A stretch of DNA of 64,000 nucleotides from Rossellomorea sp. SC111 (lineage in GTDB: Bacteria; Bacillota; Bacilli; Bacillales; Bacillaceae_B). How positions within the stretch are numbered: the first letter of the stretch is position 1; the number at the start of each line of letters is the position of its first letter. A program made the translations under genes and the position numbers. Positions 51,952-59,711 of the stretch are shown piece after piece. The stretch covers positions 34,446-98,445 of the forward strand of contig NZ_JANIOC010000016.1 of NCBI RefSeq assembly GCF_024733565.1, read 5' to 3'. Below the pieces are notes generated by a model that saw only the letters and a list, made by a program, of their open reading frames with translations, made no database searches and had not been told where the DNA came from.

Positions 51952-52571
51952 TTAGACTTATAGTACATATTTTCGCATGTCAAAGTAATGGGCGAAAGTA
52001 AGTTCAAGAAATTGTATGTTAAGTCTGTTGATGTTCCTTTTAAAACATAACCATGACCATCTCTTCTTTTACTTAGTTTGAACTCAATATGAAATGTACT
52101 TAAAATGTGTTGCTGTAGTACTTCAAGTTCTTTCTTAGAATAATTTTGAAGGTATAAATATATATGTGGGGTTAAATAAATCTTCTTGTTTCGATGATTA
52201 ATTCTTTTTGAGATTGATAGAGAGCCATCGTCAAGATAAAGTGCTGTTAAGAAATAGGGGGAGGTACAATATTTCAAAAGCTTTATTGGAATTTGCTTAG
52301 ATTGATTATTGTAAAAGTAAGGGAATAGCTCGGTGAAAAGGGGATCAGACTTTGAACGCATGGTTTGACTTTTCTTTGTTAGATAGAAGAGATCTGGAAA
52401 GAAGGATGCTTTCCAAATTCGATAACTTTCTTGTTCTACACCATAATGTTCACGATAACTATGATTTTTCCGACGAGAATTAGGATATAATTTGGTGATT
52501 TCTCCATCACCCATTATGCTTCCTACGAGTAAATTTCTTTGAATAGAAGATAGATTAAGGAACTTCTCCAT
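51912..52571 (-). CDS. LAGLIDADG homing endonuclease, antisense to the flagellar genes
   Basis: A 219-residue double-motif protein: NLLVGSIMGDGEIT near residue 15 and FLTALYLDDGSLSI near 110 are the two LAGLIDADG helices, whose Asp residues bind the catalytic metal. AAGGGG lies about 9 nt before ATG 52571. It sits between hag and flaG, outside the intron and on the opposite strand, and is AT-rich compared with its neighbours, pointing to recent arrival. It probably cuts an intronless hag allele, promoting spread of the intron together with itself. A -1 frame continues into an HTH domain. Confidence 0.88.
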   Translation of the reverse strand: MEKFLNLSSIQRNLLVGSIMGDGEITKLYPNSRRKNHSYREHYGVEQESYRIWKASFFPDLFYLTKKSQTMRSKSDPLFTELFPYFYNNQSKQIPIKLLKYCTSPYFLTALYLDDGSLSISKRINHRNKKIYLTPHIYLYLQNYSKKELEVLQQHILSTFHIEFKLSKRRDGHGYVLKGTSTDLTYNFLNLLSPITLTCENMYYKSNWEWRINQESKSF

Positions 52572-52660
52572 CTATTACAACCCCTTCAAATGAGAACTTA
52601 TGTTCTGTATTCATTTTAATACATACCCTCTTTGAATCAAAATAAAGCCTATTCTCCCTA

Positions 52661-52687
52661 AACTTTCCCCAACGAACACCGATATAA
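52661..52687 (+). promoter_or_regulatory. Sigma-D promoter of flaG-fliD-fliS-fliT
   Basis: TAAA (52661-52664), 15 nt, ACCGATAT (52680-52687); one mismatch from consensus. It lies between the divergent endonuclease gene and flaG. Confidence 0.85.
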
Positions 52688-52715
52688 CCCATATAACCCT
52701 CAGGAGGATCAAAAG

Positions 52716-53075
52716 ATGATTGATAAAGTGACAGGCGGAGTTTCAGGAGTACAATCATTTACTAGATTAGAGAACCAAACAAGAGAAGAAGTGAAACAAA
52801 TTCAAGCACAGGAACGACACCATGAAGAAACCACAACCAAAGAACCTGTCACCAAAGAAAAAATGGAAGATGTCGTTCATGGGATGAATGAGTTTATGTC
52901 CACTTCGAACACACACCTCAAATTTGAATTTCATGATAAATTGAAAGAATATTATGTGACGATTGTCGATGATCGTACGCAGGAAATAGTGAAAGAAATA
53001 CCAGCAAAGAAAATGCTTGATATGCATGCCGCAATGACGGAATTTGTTGGTTTACTTGTCGATAAGAAGGTTTAA
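52716..53075 (+). CDS. flaG: Flagellar protein FlaG (YvyC)
   Basis: A 119-residue FlaG-family protein; loss in other bacteria changes filament length. The C-terminal half carries the family core (HLKFEFHDKLKEYYVTIVDDRTQEIVKEIPAKKMLDMHAAMTEFVGLLVDKKV). The N-terminal half is charged and probably disordered. AGGAGG precedes the ATG. Followed 15 nt later by fliD. Confidence 0.92.
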   Translation: MIDKVTGGVSGVQSFTRLENQTREEVKQIQAQERHHEETTTKEPVTKEKMEDVVHGMNEFMSTSNTHLKFEFHDKLKEYYVTIVDDRTQEIVKEIPAKKMLDMHAAMTEFVGLLVDKKV

Positions 53076-53090
53076 TGGAAGGAGATACAT

Positions 53091-54590
53091 ATGGCTGATA
53101 TGCGAATTGGTGGCCTTGCCAGTGGTATGGACACGGATCAAATCATAAAAGATTTAATGAAGGCGGAACGAATTCCTTTAGATAAACTGGAACAGAAGAA
53201 GCAATACCTTGAATGGCAACGCGATGATTACAGGGATATGAATAAGATGATGTTTGATTTTAGTAATCTTATTTTTGACGGGGTAATGAAGCAGGGGACG
53301 TATACGCAGAAGACGATTAGTGTATCTGATCCTTCTGTCGTGTCTGTTAAAAATATTAATTCGACAACCGATTTTTCGGGAACACTGGAAGTTGGAAATC
53401 TAGCAAAATCTGCAACGACCATTAGTGGAGTTACCGGAATTACGGATTCATCCAAGACGATAAAAGATTTAATGGGCCTTACTGGTACTCAAAAAATAAA
53501 TATTAAATCTGTTCTTAAAGATGGGACGTTAGATCCTAAAGGAACATCCATTGAATTTGATCCAGAAAAAGAGACTTTAAATAGTTTGATATCAAAGATC
53601 AATCAACAGTCGGGAGTTTCTGTTTTCTTTGACGAGAAGTCACAGAAATTTTCGTTTACTGCTAAAAACTCAGGTGACGCGACTGGGAATGATATCGTTC
53701 TTTCAGATGAAACAGGTACATTCTTTGATAGTCTGCAATTAACAGATTCAAATTTTAGTGGAATGCGTCAGGAAGGGGTAAACGCAACGTTTACTTATAA
53801 TGGACTTACGACGACAAGACCTTCAAACACCTTTACCATCAATGGTTTTGAACTAACGTTAAAAAACGAGTCAACTGGCCCTGTCACCTTTACTTCTGCA
53901 CCCGACACCGACAAAATCCTAGAAAAAATCGTCAAATTCGTCGACGAATACAACAAACTCATCGAAAAAGTAAACGGGGAAGTAAACGAAAAAAAATATC
54001 GTGATTTCCAACCATTGACGGCTGAACAAAAAGAATCAATGGAAGAAAAAGAAATCGAGTTATGGGAAGAAAAGTCCCGCAGTGGTACTCTGAGAAACGA
54101 TTCCGTTCTAACATCTGGTCTCAATAAAATGAGAACAGATCTGTATTCACCAATTTCTGGTGGAACATCGGGAGTTAGTCAGTTAGCTCAAATCGGTATC
54201 GAAACGTCCAGTAACTACCTGGATCGTGGAAAGCTGATTATTGATGAAAATAAACTGAAAGAAGCGATTTCCAAAGACCCGAATGCAATCTATGAGATTT
54301 TTGCCAAAGATGGTGCGACGTCCAATGAACAAGGGATCGCCCGTCGTTTACGTGATACGTTGAAAGATACTATGGACAGCATTGAGCAAAAAGCAGGGAA
54401 AGCGTCTAGCACAAATAATACCTTTACCCTCGGTCGTTTACTAAACAACATGGACAGCCAAATGGACCGATTCGAAGACCGGTTAAATCAAGTCGAAGAC
54501 CGCTACTGGCGCCAATTCACCGCCATGGAAAAAGCCATCCAGCGTTCCAACGAACAATCCATGTTCCTTATGAACCAATTCGGCGGTTAA
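53091..54590 (+). CDS. fliD: Flagellar filament cap protein (hook-associated protein 2)
   Basis: Cap at the filament tip that guides flagellin assembly; 499 residues. The N-terminus MRIGGLASGMDTDQIIKDLMKAERIPLDKLEQKKQYLEWQRDDYRDMN is the FliD_N domain; the C-terminal FliD_C domain ends with NMDSQMDRFEDRLNQVEDRYWRQFTAMEKAIQRSNEQS. GGAGA precedes the ATG. Confidence 0.96.
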   Translation: MADMRIGGLASGMDTDQIIKDLMKAERIPLDKLEQKKQYLEWQRDDYRDMNKMMFDFSNLIFDGVMKQGTYTQKTISVSDPSVVSVKNINSTTDFSGTLEVGNLAKSATTISGVTGITDSSKTIKDLMGLTGTQKINIKSVLKDGTLDPKGTSIEFDPEKETLNSLISKINQQSGVSVFFDEKSQKFSFTAKNSGDATGNDIVLSDETGTFFDSLQLTDSNFSGMRQEGVNATFTYNGLTTTRPSNTFTINGFELTLKNESTGPVTFTSAPDTDKILEKIVKFVDEYNKLIEKVNGEVNEKKYRDFQPLTAEQKESMEEKEIELWEEKSRSGTLRNDSVLTSGLNKMRTDLYSPISGGTSGVSQLAQIGIETSSNYLDRGKLIIDENKLKEAISKDPNAIYEIFAKDGATSNEQGIARRLRDTLKDTMDSIEQKAGKASSTNNTFTLGRLLNNMDSQMDRFEDRLNQVEDRYWRQFTAMEKAIQRSNEQSMFLMNQFGG

Positions 54591-54612
54591 TCACAACTAA
54601 AGGAGTGTCACT

Positions 54613-55017
54613 ATGGCCATCAACAACCCGTATGCAGCATACCAGAACAACTCGGTCAACACCGCATCACCAGGTGAACTCACCCTTATGCTCTATAACG
54701 GAAGCCTGAAATTTATTCATATCGCGAAAAAGGCGATTGAAGAGAAAAATATTGAACTGAAAAATACCAATATCCAAAAGACTCAAGCCATCGTGAACGA
54801 GCTGATGGTGACGTTGAACACGGATCTTGAAGTCTCGCAAAACCTGATGTCTCTTTACGATTACATCAATCGTCGTTTAACAGAAGCTAATATCAAGAAT
54901 GACGCATCGATTTTAGAAGAAGTAGAGGGTCTCATCACTGACTTCCGTGACACGTGGAAAGAAGTCATTCAACTGAACCGCCAGAAGCAACATGCCGGTC
55001 AAGGTGGACAGGCGTAA
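54613..55017 (+). CDS. fliS: Flagellar export chaperone FliS
   Basis: Cytoplasmic chaperone that binds the flagellin C-terminus and prevents early polymerisation; it also takes part in the FliW/CsrA balance. The 134-residue product begins MAINNPYAAYQNNSVNTASPGELTLMLYNGSLKFIHIAKKAIEEK, the family signature. AAGGAG precedes the ATG. The stop TAA overlaps the fliT start (TAATG). The flagellin tail it should recognise (VLQLLR) is the same in the spliced and unspliced hag products. Confidence 0.96.
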   Translation: MAINNPYAAYQNNSVNTASPGELTLMLYNGSLKFIHIAKKAIEEKNIELKNTNIQKTQAIVNELMVTLNTDLEVSQNLMSLYDYINRRLTEANIKNDASILEEVEGLITDFRDTWKEVIQLNRQKQHAGQGGQA

Positions 55018-55364
55018 TGAGCTCGGTTCTTCTGTGCTATACGATCACGAAGCAATTGAAAGAAGCATTGGAACAAGTGAATGATGAAAACAGGGAAACT
55101 ACGATTGAAGAAGTGGAAGCTCTTTTAGAAAAGAGACAGAGCCTACTTGATACCATAAAGCCACCATATACTCATGATGAGCAGGAGCTCGGTAAGCATA
55201 TGATCGTTTGGAATCAGCAAATCGATCGGCAGCTGGCTCAATTGCGATTGGAAATCAAACGAGACATGAATGGATTGACCAAGAAGAAGACATCAGTTCA
55301 AAAGTACTCAAATCCATACGAATCCCTCCAATATGACGGGATGTTCTACGATAAAAAGAAATAG
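55017..55364 (+). CDS. fliT: Flagellar protein FliT
   Basis: FliD chaperone-like protein of 115 residues, helical and charged (ITKQLKEALEQVNDENRETTIEEVEALLEKRQSLLDTI). ATG 55017 overlaps the fliS stop by one base, so translation is coupled. Position after fliD-fliS is the main reason for the name; sequence identity in this family is low. Confidence 0.85.
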   Translation: MSSVLLCYTITKQLKEALEQVNDENRETTIEEVEALLEKRQSLLDTIKPPYTHDEQELGKHMIVWNQQIDRQLAQLRLEIKRDMNGLTKKKTSVQKYSNPYESLQYDGMFYDKKK

Positions 55365-55372
55365 GTGATTCT

Positions 55373-55759
55373 TTGACAACGAAACTAGACGAAAAACAGT
55401 ACGAATTGGTCCAACAATACGTCGGAATGCTCGATACAATCGAAGAAGCACTGAAGTATGTGGAAGCAAGCTTCACTGATTTAAGCAAAACAGAAGGAGA
55501 CCGGGTCCTTTCGGATGTCTTCATGGCTATCGGTCAGATTTCAGAAAGCAATTCTTTGTTGAAAGATATGTTTGAGAGGGAAGGCATTCAGAAAGCTTTA
55601 AACGCATTTGATACAGTGACTGATCAGGCATGGAAACTGGATGGACAGCTGGAGAACAACCTATTCAAACAAAGTATCGTTCAGGAAAACCTGTCCCCAG
55701 CCTTTTCTACTTGGAAAGAAGCGATTGAAACCGAACTAAACCCATATCTAACACACTGA
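55373..55759 (+). CDS. Unknown helical protein at the end of the fliDST operon
   Basis: A 128-residue acidic, helical protein (MTTKLDEKQYELVQQYVGMLDTIEEALKYVEASFTDLSKTEG) starting at TTG 55373 behind AGGTGA, 8 nt after fliT, and ending at a terminator. No family was recognised. Size and composition resemble type III export chaperones, but no function can be stated. Confidence 0.7.
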   Translation: MTTKLDEKQYELVQQYVGMLDTIEEALKYVEASFTDLSKTEGDRVLSDVFMAIGQISESNSLLKDMFEREGIQKALNAFDTVTDQAWKLDGQLENNLFKQSIVQENLSPAFSTWKEAIETELNPYLTH

Positions 55760-55784
55760 GTCTCGAATCCCCGAGGCTTTTTTC
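55760..55784 (+). terminator. Terminator of the fliD operon
   Basis: GTCTCG pairs with CGAGGC around AATCCC, followed by a T run interrupted by one C. Confidence 0.75.
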
Positions 55785-55837
55785 TTTTTCCAAAAACTCT
55801 CATGCTATAATAATAGAAAATGCTGGAGGACACCGGT

Positions 55838-56170
55838 ATGGAAAATAGTGTGATACAGGAGATTAGAAGACGCTGTCTTAGTTACCCCGAGGTTTATGAA
55901 CATGTAGACGGGTTCGGACATATATCCTTCCGCGTGAAGGACAAACCATTTGTCATCATCGGGGAGACCTTATCGATTAAAACTCTCCCTGCTATCCAGG
56001 AAATCCTTCTCGAACAGCCCGGTTATATTAAAGCACCGTACATAGGGAGACATGGCTGGGTGTTGGTTGGGGTAGAGGAAGTGGGCTGGCAAACCATTGA
56101 TGGATTGATTCGTGAGGGCTATTTGATTGCTGCACCCAAGAGACTGGCCAATCAAATTCAGAATGGATGA
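55838..56170 (+). CDS. MmcQ/YjbR family protein
   Basis: A 110-residue protein of the YjbR fold. EEIRRRC-like helix (VIQEIRRRCLSYPEVYEHVDGFGHISFRVKDKPFVII) at the start and GWQTIDGLIREGYLIAAPKRLANQI at the end are typical. Often called DNA-binding, without strong evidence. GGAGG lies before ATG 55838; the frame is open from 55820. Probably co-transcribed with the permease gene 6 nt downstream. Confidence 0.8.
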   Translation: MENSVIQEIRRRCLSYPEVYEHVDGFGHISFRVKDKPFVIIGETLSIKTLPAIQEILLEQPGYIKAPYIGRHGWVLVGVEEVGWQTIDGLIREGYLIAAPKRLANQIQNG

Positions 56171-56176
56171 AGAAAC

Positions 56177-56932
56177 ATGATGAATTTAATCACCAATGAA
56201 CTCATAAAACAAATCTCCCGACCACGTATGTGGATTTCACTGGGTCTCATCGTCTTCATCGATTCCATCGCGTCCCTTTTTGTCTATCTCCTGTTCGACG
56301 GCATCCAATTTTCATTTTGGGAATATATGCGGATCAGCTCTAACCTCCTTATGATCATTCAACTCTTCACTCTGATCATTGCAGGAGATATCGTTTCAAG
56401 TGAGTTTTCATCCGGCACCATAAAGCTTTTGCTCATCAGGCCTATTAACCGCGTGAAAGTTCTACTTTCCAAATACATAACCGTGCTAGTCATCGCGACC
56501 GTTCTAACAGCCTCTCATTTCTTGTTTTCAGCCGTGCTAGGTTCACTATGGTTTTATGATAGTTTCTTTGATTTGAACGAGAACTTTTTCATCGTGGCAG
56601 GTGCTTACGTACTGAGATTCATAGAAATGATGGTGATTTGTTCGTTTGCTTTTACCTTTTCTGTGGTAACGAGAAGCAGTTCGTTTGCGATTGGTTCTAC
56701 TATTTTTCTCACCTTTTCTATTGGGACATTTTTGGTTTTGATGAACGAGCTTGGTATGAACTGGGGGAGATATCTGCTTTTTGCGAATACTGATTTACAG
56801 CAGTATTTCTTCGGGACTCCACCGTTTGAAGGGATGACGTTTTGGTGTTCGGTTGGGGTGATTGTGGTTTATTTGGTTGGGTTTGGTGGATTGGCTTGGT
56901 GGAGTTTTGGGAAGAGGGATGTGGATGTTTAG
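56177..56932 (+). CDS. ABC-2 type transporter permease, without a neighbouring ATPase
   Basis: A 251-residue membrane protein with six helices. The N-terminal MMNLITNELIKQISRPRMWISLG and GDIVSSEFSSGTIKLLLIRPINRVKVLLSKY are hallmarks of NatB/YxlG-type ABC-2 exporters. Such permeases normally pair with an ATP-binding protein encoded next to them; none is present here, so the partner must lie elsewhere or the locus is reduced. A REP unit begins 8 nt after the stop. Confidence 0.82.
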   Translation: MMNLITNELIKQISRPRMWISLGLIVFIDSIASLFVYLLFDGIQFSFWEYMRISSNLLMIIQLFTLIIAGDIVSSEFSSGTIKLLLIRPINRVKVLLSKYITVLVIATVLTASHFLFSAVLGSLWFYDSFFDLNENFFIVAGAYVLRFIEMMVICSFAFTFSVVTRSSSFAIGSTIFLTFSIGTFLVLMNELGMNWGRYLLFANTDLQQYFFGTPPFEGMTFWCSVGVIVVYLVGFGGLAWWSFGKRDVDV

Positions 56933-56940
56933 TGGGTTGT

Positions 56941-56984
56941 TTTTGTACCAGGTACAAAATGCAGTAAATGTACCTGGTACAAAT
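56941..56984. repeat. REP pair upstream of the REP-associated transposase
   Basis: TTTTGTACCAGGTACAAAA and ATGTACCTGGTACAAAT are two palindromes of opposite core orientation separated by about 10 nt. Confidence 0.85.
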
Positions 56985-57085
56985 TTAAACTTCCCATCTC
57001 GCTCAATAAAACTCATTTCAGCAGGAATTTTTCGAATAATGTCGAATTATAATACTTGTACCTTTATCTTAGAAAGGAAGAGTAT

Positions 57086-57657
57086 ATGACAAGAAACCTT
57101 AGAGTCTGGTACCCTGGAGCCATTTATCACATAACTGCCCGCGGGAACAGAAAAAACAATCTTTTTAGAGATAGAAAAGACTATCTCCATTATTTATCTT
57201 TAACTCAAAAAGCTAAAGAAAGAACCCCATTCCTTCTTCACTCCTATTGCCTCATGCCCAATCATGTTCATCTCATCATTGGAACACTAATGATTCTCCC
57301 TCAGACATTATCCATTACACTCACTCCATTTATGCCAGGTACTTTAACCGAAAATATCATTATGTAGGCCATGTGTTTCAGGATCGGTACTTTGCCAAAC
57401 TAATTAAAAACTCTAAGCAGCTGATCGATACGACCAGTTATATTCATTTGAACCCGGTAAAGTCGAATTACTCTAAGAAGCCTGAAGACTATCATTGGAG
57501 CAGCTATAAAAGCTATATAACTCCAGGATTCAAGTCAATTGTTGATAGTCAAAGGATTCTTTCAAATCTTGGGGATTACCCACATGAGAAATATAAATTT
57601 TATGTAGAAACGAAATTTAGAATTAAGGACTGGGACCAACCTCTTTTAAAATCTTGA
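57086..57657 (+). pseudogene. REP-associated tyrosine transposase (Y1/RAYT), frameshifted
   Basis: Single-strand transposase of the Y1/HUH type that mobilises REP sequences. The first frame holds RVWYPGAIYHITARGNRKNN and the HUH motif MPNHVHLII (two metal-binding His); the second frame holds IYARYFNRKYHYVGHVFQDRYFAKLI with the conserved Tyr region and HLNPVK...YHWSSYKSY. The frames switch near 57285-57295, where GGAACACTAATG would read through correctly as GGAACTAATG, so an extra AC is the simplest explanation. REP pairs of inverse polarity flank the gene. Start ATG 57086 has GGAAG upstream. Confidence 0.85.
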
Positions 57658-57662
57658 TTTCA

Positions 57663-57708
57663 TTTTTGTACCTGGTACAATCTGCATCATCTGTGCCAGG
57701 TACAAAAT
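57663..57708. repeat. REP pair downstream of the REP-associated transposase
   Basis: TTTTGTACCTGGTACAAT and TGTGCCAGGTACAAAA: same palindromes as upstream but in inverse order. Confidence 0.85.
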
Positions 57709-57948
57709 CCAGTTCTAGTCTCCCGTTAATAATCACGTTCACAATTCCGCCCCAAACTCTCCACAAAACCTCCACATACCTAACGACTAACCCCCTCCAA
57801 AAAAGAGATAAAAATAATATAAAGAGTGCCAGGTGCTCTCTACATACCAACAAACCACCGCACTCTTAACCATTCTCAACTCCCGTCATAACAACCTTTT
57901 CGACACGAATTAACAAACTTCACAAAAAATTGACAAAAAATTTAGAAA
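57709..57948. other. AT-rich non-coding stretch before the hpf promoter
   Basis: No gene is supported in this stretch. A short GAGTGCCAGGTGCTCTC hairpin-like piece near 57825-57841 resembles a degenerate REP unit. Confidence 0.5.
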
Positions 57949-57974
57949 GTTTAAGAAGGATAAATGAAGGGAAT
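57949..57974 (+). promoter_or_regulatory. Sigma-B-type promoter of hpf
   Basis: GTTTAA (57949-57954), 14 nt, GGGAAT (57969-57974) fits the sigma-B consensus GTTTAA-N12-15-GGGWAW. A TTGACA lies about 20 nt upstream and may mark a further promoter. The B. subtilis homologue yvyD is sigma-B and sigma-H dependent. Confidence 0.7.
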
Positions 57975-58019
57975 GGAGAATATATAAACATAGCTTTATT
58001 TTTAAAAGGAGGAGTTTAC

Positions 58020-58598
58020 ATGTTGAACTACAACATTCGAGGCGAGAACATTGAGGTAACTCCAGCGATTCGCGAACACGTGGAGAAGAAGATTGGCAAG
58101 TTAGACCGTTACTTTAATGAAACTCCTGATGCAAATGTACATGTTAATTTAAAAGTGTATCCTGATAAAAATACGAAAACTGAAGTGACTATTCCAATGC
58201 CGCAATTAGTGCTACGTGCAGAGGAACGCAACGCAGATATGTATGCGGCCATTGATCTGATAGTAGATAAATTGGAGCGTCAAATTCGCAAACATAAGAC
58301 AAGAGTGAACCGTAAGATGCGTGAAAAGGGCAGCCCGAAGGAGTTCTTCGCAGCTCAGGAAGATCTGAATCATGTTTCTCCTAACGGCGCAGCTGCCGTT
58401 GAGCTGGAGGATGAGGACGATACGGAAGTAGTAAGAACGAAGCAGTTCAATCTTAAACCGATGGACAGCGAAGAAGCGATCCTGCAGATGAATATGCTGG
58501 GTCACACATTCTTCATCTTCACGGACGCAGAGACTAACGCAACGAACATTGTGTACAAGCGTCGTGACGGCAAGTACGGTTTGATTGAAACAAACTAA
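58020..58598 (+). CDS. hpf: Long-form ribosome hibernation promoting factor
   Basis: Dimerises 70S ribosomes into inactive 100S particles in stationary phase or stress. The N-terminal domain ([32 protein letters not shown]...) binds the 30S decoding site, and the C-terminal dimerisation domain ([54 protein letters not shown]) marks the long form. AAAGGAGG precedes ATG 58020, giving 192 residues; the frame is open further upstream but without a start signal. Confidence 0.95.
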   Translation: MLNYNIRGENIEVTPAIREHVEKKIGKLDRYFNETPDANVHVNLKVYPDKNTKTEVTIPMPQLVLRAEERNADMYAAIDLIVDKLERQIRKHKTRVNRKMREKGSPKEFFAAQEDLNHVSPNGAAAVELEDEDDTEVVRTKQFNLKPMDSEEAILQMNMLGHTFFIFTDAETNATNIVYKRRDGKYGLIETN

Positions 58599-58616
58599 TC
58601 TGAATAACCTTAAATC

Positions 58617-58647
58617 CTGTAGTCTCCTGGACTGCAGGTTTTTTTGT
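58617..58647 (+). terminator. Terminator of hpf
   Basis: CCTGTAGTC (58617-58625) pairs with GACTGCAGG (58631-58639), followed by seven Ts. Confidence 0.85.
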
Positions 58648-58744
58648 AAAAAAAAGGATTCATCCCCCTTTTTGTCGAATCTTGATAGTATAAAATAAGG
58701 GTTTTTGTTTTAAATAGACGCTTTAATCTAAAGGAGGATCCACC

Positions 58745-59581
58745 ATGACGTATTCCATTGTAGGCTTTGACCCGGAAGAGAAAGAATGGGGGATTGCAGT
58801 CCAGTCCAAGTTCCTCGGTGTTGGTTCGGTTGTTCCATTTGCGAAAGCGGGAGTCGGGGCAGTCGCGACTCAATCTTACGCCAACACTTCTTATGGACCT
58901 CATGCACTTCAACTGATGTCAGAAGGCAAGACGGCGGAGGAAGCCCTTGAAATCATCACAAGAGATGACCCGGAACGTCCATTACGCCAGGTGGGATTAA
59001 TCGATGCTAGTGGAAACCCAGCAACGTTCACGGGTGAAGGGTGCTATGATTGGGCCGGTGGACAGACTGGTAAGCATTTTGCTGCTCAGGGAAATATTTT
59101 AGTGGATGATCAAACCGTGAAGGCGATGGCGGATACCTTTGAGTCCACCAGTGGATCTTTGGCTGAAAGGCTGCTCCACGCCCTCGAAGCCGGTCAGGAA
59201 GCAGGCGGTGATTCCCGTGGCATGCAGTCCGCTGCCCTTTTAGTCGTTAAAGAAAAAGGGGGATATGGCGGGTTCAATGATCGGTATATTGATCTGAGGG
59301 TCGACGATCATGCTTCACCCATTAAGGAATTGAAGCGGATCTATCAGTTGCACCAGCTGTATTTTAAAGAGTCGGATGCCGGCAGGGTGGTACTCCTTGA
59401 AGGTGATATTTATGATGAAGTGGAGCGGGAACTCACCCGTCTTGGCTATGCGAAAGAAAAGCAGTCCCTCTATCAAAATTTGAAAGATTACCTCCACACA
59501 GAAAACTTTGAAATGCGTGAGCAGGAAGAGAATTATATCGATCTGGATGTCTTGGATTATTTGAAAAAGCAGACAAGATAA
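58745..59581 (+). CDS. DUF1028 domain protein (Ntn-hydrolase-like)
   Basis: A 278-residue protein of the DUF1028 family, which has an N-terminal-nucleophile hydrolase-like fold; activity unproven. The start MTYSIVGFDPEEKEWGIAVQSKFLGVGSVVPFAKAGVGAVATQSYANTSYGP and QVGLIDASGNPATFTGEGCYDWAGG, GDSRGMQSAALLVV are family signatures. The C-terminal 70 residues are an added helical tail. AAAGGAGG precedes the ATG. Terminators on both sides make it monocistronic. It is not between hpf and secA in B. subtilis. Confidence 0.85.
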   Translation: MTYSIVGFDPEEKEWGIAVQSKFLGVGSVVPFAKAGVGAVATQSYANTSYGPHALQLMSEGKTAEEALEIITRDDPERPLRQVGLIDASGNPATFTGEGCYDWAGGQTGKHFAAQGNILVDDQTVKAMADTFESTSGSLAERLLHALEAGQEAGGDSRGMQSAALLVVKEKGGYGGFNDRYIDLRVDDHASPIKELKRIYQLHQLYFKESDAGRVVLLEGDIYDEVERELTRLGYAKEKQSLYQNLKDYLHTENFEMREQEENYIDLDVLDYLKKQTR

Positions 59582-59587
59582 ATGGAA

Positions 59588-59622
59588 AAAGAACCAGTCG
59601 GAAAATGATTGGTTCTTTTTTC
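59588..59622 (+). terminator. Terminator after the DUF1028 gene
   Basis: AAAGAACCAGTC pairs with GATTGGTTCTTT, followed by more Ts. Confidence 0.85.
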
Positions 59623-59711
59623 TTGTTTTAAAACAGTTTAATGCTTGCTTGAAATGTTATATAATGAACCTTTGTGTACGGGACTCAGAGAAGTTGGAGG
59701 TAAATACAAAC

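Noticed and set aside
57247..57657. Second frame of the RAYT region as an independent gene
   Set aside because: Its first codons are the HUH motif read out of frame; the homology is continuous with the first frame, so it is one frameshifted gene.
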